Shown here: one piece after another, positions 35,266-41,965 of the stretch
How positions within the stretch are numbered: the first letter of the stretch is position 1
Layout: every line of letters starts with the position of its first letter
Assembly (NCBI GenBank): GCA_900319675.1
Contig: ONPK01000002.1
Location: forward strand, 1-41,965
Origin: an uncultured Bacillota bacterium
Lineage (GTDB): Bacteria; Bacillota_I; Bacilli_A; Erysipelotrichales; Erysipelotrichaceae
Direction: 5' to 3'
DNA: 41,965 nt
Notes under the pieces: model-generated
The model's database searches: none
Seen by the model: the letters and a program-made list of their open reading frames with translations, nothing else
What the model was told of the DNA's origin: nothing
Program-made: the position numbers and the translations under genes

Positions 35266-35281
35266 GGTTAAACGAATAACC
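35266..35281. promoter_or_regulatory. LacI-type operator 2 at the transcription start
   Basis: GGTTAAACGAATAACC: GGTTA/TAACC arms around AACGAA, sharing the TTAAACG half-site of operator 1, and placed at the predicted start site where a repressor would block transcription. The centres of the two sites are about 68 bases apart. Confidence 0.6.
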
Positions 35282-35293
35282 AAACGGGATTAA

Positions 35294-36679
<1,386 letters not shown>

Positions 36680-36719
36680 TGTTATAATCAAAAAGGGAGC
36701 CGATCAGATGCTATCGGCT
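36680..36719 (+). promoter_or_regulatory. Intra-operon extended -10 and hairpin
   Basis: TGTTATAAT (36680-36688) is a perfect extended -10 just after the EIIBC stop, followed by the stem AGCCGAT / ATCGGCT (36698-36719) without T-run. It may protect the EIIBC message or give separate transcription of the later genes. Confidence 0.4.
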
Positions 36720-36749
36720 ATCTGCGCTTATAGATAAAGGAGTACAAAA

Positions 36750-39129
<2,380 letters not shown>

Positions 39130-39150
39130 CTCTGACGGAAAGGAACAAAT

Positions 39151-39615
39151 ATGAAACTCGCAATAGGAAATGACCATGTCGCAGTTGACATGAAGAAAGA
39201 GATAAAGGAATACCTTGAGTCAAAGGGAATTGAAGTAGTTGACGTAGGAACGAATTCTACGGAGAGATTCAATTATCCGGTTTCAGGCTATAAGGTAGCC
39301 AAGATGGTGGCAGGAAATGAAGTTGATGCCGGCGTACTGATCTGCGGTACCGGTGTCGGAATCTCCCTGGCTGCCAATAAGGTCAGAGGAATCAGAGCAT
39401 GTGTCTGTTCAGATCCATATACTGCCAGATTAAGCAAGCAGCATAACAATACCAACATCATCGCCTTCGGTGCTAGAGTAATCGGCATTGAAACGGCAAA
39501 GATGATCGTTGATGAATGGCTGAATGCCAAATATGAAGGCGGCAGACATCAGAACAGAATCGACATGATCAAGGAAATTGAAGAGACTCAGCATCTTAAG
39601 GCTGCGGAGGAATAA
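39151..39615 (+). CDS. rpiB: RpiB/LacA/LacB family sugar-phosphate isomerase
   Basis: A 154-residue isomerase that interconverts aldose and ketose phosphates (ribose 5-phosphate/ribulose 5-phosphate; RpiB also accepts allose 6-phosphate). GNDHVAVDMKKEI, the active-site Cys65 in ICGTGVGIS and NIIAFGARVIG match the family. A single RpiB-like gene, rather than a LacA plus LacB pair, argues against the tagatose pathway. AAAGG precedes ATG 39151. It is followed after two bases by an epimerase, suggesting two consecutive steps. Confidence 0.9.
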   Translation: MKLAIGNDHVAVDMKKEIKEYLESKGIEVVDVGTNSTERFNYPVSGYKVAKMVAGNEVDAGVLICGTGVGISLAANKVRGIRACVCSDPYTARLSKQHNNTNIIAFGARVIGIETAKMIVDEWLNAKYEGGRHQNRIDMIKEIEETQHLKAAEE

Positions 39616-39617
39616 GC

Positions 39618-40274
39618 ATGTCAGAAAGACTGTTATGCCCATCAATGATGTGTGCTAACTACGGACATCTGGCTGATGAAGTCAGAGCACTGGATGATGC
39701 CGGCGTAGACATCTTCCATTGCGACATCATGGACGGAACCTTCGTTCCCAATTTCACGATGGGTGTCATGGATGTTGAAACCATCAGAAGATATACCGAT
39801 AAGCCTGTAGACTGCCATCTGATGATTGAAAATCCGGCCAATAAGGTTGACTGGTTCATCAAGGCAGGTGCAGATATCATCTACATTCATCCTGAGTCAG
39901 AGAGATATGTTGTTAAGACACTGGCACACATAAAGGAAATGGGTGCCAAGGCGGGAATTGCGGTTAATCCTGATACTAGCGTTTCCTCAATAAGTGAAAT
40001 ACTGAATCTGTGTGACTATGTCATGGTAATGACAGTTAATCCGGGTTTTGCAGGACAGGCATTCATTGACTTTACCAAGAAGAAGATCAAACAACTGGTT
40101 GAACTGAAGGAAGAGTATGGTTTCAAGATCATGATTGACGGACACTGTTCACCGGAAGTTGTTGAAGACCTGAGCAACCTGGGGGCAGACGGTTTCATTC
40201 TTGGCAGCTCTGCCTTATTCCGTAAGGGTAAGACATATAAGCAGCTGATCAGTGAACTGAGAGGTGAAGAATGA
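39618..40274 (+). CDS. Ribulose-phosphate 3-epimerase family protein, AlsE-like (allulose-6-phosphate 3-epimerase)
   Basis: A 218-residue TIM-barrel 3-epimerase. Metal and acid-base residues are visible in FHCDIMDGTFVPN (His34, Asp36), DCHLMIE and VMTVNPGFAGQ. The second catalytic Asp lies in MIDGHCSPE. Ribulose-5-phosphate epimerases have DGG here, whereas E. coli AlsE (D-allulose 6-phosphate to fructose 6-phosphate) has DGSCN, so the motif favours the AlsE type. With RpiB it would convert allose 6-phosphate to fructose 6-phosphate. The assignment of substrate is an inference. It overlaps the next gene by four bases (ATGA). Confidence 0.88.
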   Translation: MSERLLCPSMMCANYGHLADEVRALDDAGVDIFHCDIMDGTFVPNFTMGVMDVETIRRYTDKPVDCHLMIENPANKVDWFIKAGADIIYIHPESERYVVKTLAHIKEMGAKAGIAVNPDTSVSSISEILNLCDYVMVMTVNPGFAGQAFIDFTKKKIKQLVELKEEYGFKIMIDGHCSPEVVEDLSNLGADGFILGSSALFRKGKTYKQLISELRGEE

Positions 40275-41101
40275 TGGAAAACAGAAAAGTAATAGGAATG
40301 ATCATCCCTACAACGGACAATTCCTTTTTCTCAGCTCTGGCTCACTACATTGAGTCACATCTTGCCGGTTACGGTTACAGAATGTTACTGTGCGACAGCA
40401 ATAACAATTCTGAAAATGAAAGGGAATATCTGAAACTGTTGGCGCCATTGTGTTCAGGCATCATCGATGTATCAGGCCTGTCTGAATTAGGAGATGGTCT
40501 GTTACCGGATGATTATCCAATCGTCTTTGTCGACAGAAAGCCATTCAGCAGCAGAGTGATTCCATGGGTTGGAAACGATGATGAAAGTGCCATGTATGAG
40601 GCAACATCATATCTGCTGGAAAAGGGATGCAGAAACATCTTGCTTCTGCCGGGTCTGCTGGCAGAAAAGCGCGAATCTCCAAGAGTCAGCGGCTATAAGA
40701 AAGCCTTAAGCGACAGAAATAATCAGGTAAATGAATCCCTGATCATATACAGAGAAGGAAAGAAGTCTTCACAGGAAGAGACAAGAGACATCGTGATGGA
40801 TGTTTTGTCTCAGAATAAGAAGATCGACGCCATCATTACTTCATCTGACAGATCTGCTTTTTCCGTCATGAAGGCTATTGGATTACTGGGATACTATGCG
40901 CCAGAGGACATCAAGTTGATTTCCTTTGACAATACTCCATATTCAACACTTGCATCTCCTTCCATTACAGCTATTGACAGGAATCCCGAAAGGATAGCTG
41001 ATAAGGCAGTAGAAACCATGCTAAAGTTGCTGTCTAAGGAAGAAGTGTCATCAGATAACATCATCCAGGTATCACTGGTTGAAAGAGATTCTACGAGGTA
41101 G
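40271..41101 (+). CDS. LacI-type effector-binding domain protein without DNA-binding domain
   Basis: A 276-residue protein equal to the sensor half of a LacI regulator. It starts MMENRKVIGMIIPTTDNSFF, aligned with TVGLILPNINNDFF of the full-length regulator (residue about 66), and ends RNPERIADKAVETML...VERDSTR like the other (RNPSLLG...VNRESTQ). No helix-turn-helix is encoded upstream, because the start lies inside the epimerase stop. There is no signal peptide, so it is cytoplasmic, not a transport binding protein. As the last gene of the operon it may form mixed dimers with the divergent repressor, titrate the inducer, or be a degenerate copy kept for another reason. Confidence 0.88.
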   Translation: MMENRKVIGMIIPTTDNSFFSALAHYIESHLAGYGYRMLLCDSNNNSENEREYLKLLAPLCSGIIDVSGLSELGDGLLPDDYPIVFVDRKPFSSRVIPWVGNDDESAMYEATSYLLEKGCRNILLLPGLLAEKRESPRVSGYKKALSDRNNQVNESLIIYREGKKSSQEETRDIVMDVLSQNKKIDAIITSSDRSAFSVMKAIGLLGYYAPEDIKLISFDNTPYSTLASPSITAIDRNPERIADKAVETMLKLLSKEEVSSDNIIQVSLVERDSTR

Positions 41102-41127
41102 AAGACAATAAATCAAGCAGAAATCAG

Positions 41128-41152
41128 GCATCTGAGTAATCAGATGCTTTTT
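41128..41152 (+). terminator. Terminator of the PTS operon
   Basis: GCATCTGA / TCAGATGC with a GTAA loop and TTTTTA. Confidence 0.85.
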
Positions 41153-41230
41153 ATGTGGAATTTTTTCTGTATAATAAACCTGAAGGCAGAATCTGATTAA
41201 ATCGTAAACCAATGCCTTTCAGGAGATAAC

Positions 41231-41689
41231 ATGATATTTAGGCTTGGTAACATTACCCTAGACATTGACATTGAAAAGACTGCAGAATTCCATGCCGGTC
41301 TTCAAACCGCAGCGGAAAGCTGCGGATGTGTCGGATGCCGTAACTACGACATGGCCTGCAGCAGTTTTCCTGAGGCAGTCAGGGAATTCTTCTCAATGCT
41401 GGGAATGAACGTGAGAAAGGCGACTGAAATCATTTCCTGGAACGCAGAAGATGAAGGAATGGCAATGCATTATGGAGGTTTCTACCACATGTGTGGTAAG
41501 ATCGTTGAAGGTGAGGAAGTCTGGAAGGATGATGGAAAGCTGAATCTGCTTGAGATATGTGAAGGTTATTCCGTTGGATTCACCACGGAAATATCTCTTC
41601 CGGAAGAAGACCTGCCGCAACCGGCACTGCAGATTGAGATATTCTTCCATGGCGTACCGTGGCTGCTCGATGAGGAGAATCCATACTAA
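41231..41689 (+). CDS. Cysteine-rich small protein of unknown function
   Basis: A 152-residue cytoplasmic protein with CGCVGCRNYDMAC near residues 32-44 (CxCxxC and a further Cys), reminiscent of a metal site, then a domain with aromatic residues and an acidic C-terminus. The pattern CVGCRNY occurs in uncharacterised Firmicutes proteins; no function is known to me. AGGAG precedes ATG 41231, and a TATAAT at 41170-41175 lies upstream. It is a single-gene unit between two terminators. Confidence 0.78.
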   Translation: MIFRLGNITLDIDIEKTAEFHAGLQTAAESCGCVGCRNYDMACSSFPEAVREFFSMLGMNVRKATEIISWNAEDEGMAMHYGGFYHMCGKIVEGEEVWKDDGKLNLLEICEGYSVGFTTEISLPEEDLPQPALQIEIFFHGVPWLLDEENPY

Positions 41690-41722
41690 GACATATAATT
41701 ATCAGCATTATAAGCAGAATAA

Positions 41723-41755
41723 AGGCATCTCATTGAGATGCCTGTTTGTTATTTT
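41723..41755. terminator. Terminator between convergent genes
   Basis: AGGCATCTC / GAGATGCCT with an ATT loop, then GTTTGTTATTTTG; it serves the plus-strand gene and, through the A-rich left flank, possibly the minus strand. Confidence 0.75.
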
Positions 41756-41965
41756 GTTTTCTTTTCCTCTGACTTGTCGGCTTTCTTCTTTTCTTCCTTC
41801 TTATCTGCACCGCCCAGCCATTTCTTTCTTTCTTCCATTAACTTTGTAACCTTGTCGGCGAACTTACGCGGGATCGGATTAACGGAAGCGTTGGCAATCT
41901 GGTCAGCAAACTTGGCTACGAAGTTCAGAGTGATCATGAATGAATCAGGATCAAGATGATCCATG
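41749..41965 (-). CDS. C-terminal part of an unknown protein, cut by window edge
   Basis: The minus-strand frame is open to the window edge. At least 71 residues are visible: a helical region (FMITLNFVAKFADQIANASV) and a strongly charged Lys/Glu tail (KKEEKKKADKSEEKKTK). An ATG lies one base from the window end, without room to see a ribosome site, so this may be the start or an internal Met. The family is not recognised. Confidence 0.55.
   Translation of the reverse strand, partial: MDHLDPDSFMITLNFVAKFADQIANASVNPIPRKFADKVTKLMEERKKWLGGADKKEEKKKADKSEEKKTK

Noticed and set aside
40271-41101. Sugar-binding protein of an ABC transporter
   Set aside because: There is no signal peptide or lipobox and no ABC permease nearby; similarity is to the LacI effector domain.

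Overview
The window is chromosomal DNA of a low-to-mid GC Firmicute. The gene families, the PGK-TIM fusion, the tmRNA tag and the ECF/PTS/FtsEX gene content suggest the Erysipelotrichia (Erysipelotrichaceae-like); this is an inference from gene content, not a phylogeny. Most genes carry a clear GGAGG-type ribosome site, and many promoters are extended -10 boxes (TGnTAnnnT). Almost every transcription unit ends in a readable intrinsic terminator.

Layout. 1-4.9 kb: end of murQ, then mnmG, then a fused phosphoglycerate kinase-triosephosphate isomerase gene. 4.86-6.29 kb: an AT-rich insert with two unknown genes (one secreted), bounded by a 43-bp duplication of the 3' end of the fused gene. 6.3-9 kb: flavin reductase-like protein, a frameshifted zinc-ribbon gene, a PAP2 membrane protein and a divergent E2-acyltransferase-like protein. 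9-11.3 kb: enolase and a membrane protein. 11.3-13.3 kb (minus strand): cyclophilin, smpB, secG and an ECF S-component behind a structured leader. 13.3-17.6 kb: ABC-F ATPase, galM, a DUF4428 zinc-finger protein and a membrane protein. 17.6-21.6 kb: small ORF, dxs, then a yybP-ykoY (Mn2+) riboswitch before a Na/Pi-cotransporter-PhoU protein. 21.7-25.2 kb: lemA, DUF2207 protein, tiny lipoprotein, YitT. 25.2-33.7 kb: ftsE, ftsX, an M23 hydrolase, a CtpA-type protease, uvrB, maf and a MATE exporter, forming a cell-envelope/division and repair block. 33.7-34.1 kb: tmRNA.

34.1-41.1 kb is a carbohydrate locus: a divergent LacI regulator, then PTS EIIBC, an unknown barrel-like protein, a GH1 6-phospho-glycosidase, RpiB-family isomerase, an AlsE-like ribulose-phosphate-3-epimerase homologue, and a LacI-like sensor protein with no DNA-binding domain. 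The enzymes read as uptake and phosphorylation of a beta-glycoside, hydrolysis, aldose-to-ketose isomerisation and 3-epimerisation to fructose 6-phosphate. That would fit a rare-sugar (for example allose-containing) glycoside. The right end holds an orphan cysteine-rich protein and the end of a minus-strand gene cut by the window edge.

The observations most worth following are the insert at the 3' end of the PGK-TIM gene, the Mn2+ riboswitch on a phosphate-transport-type gene, the rare-sugar operon with its HTH-less LacI homologue, and the unassigned leader RNA of the ECF gene. No CRISPR array, transposase, integrase, rRNA or ordinary tRNA was seen.
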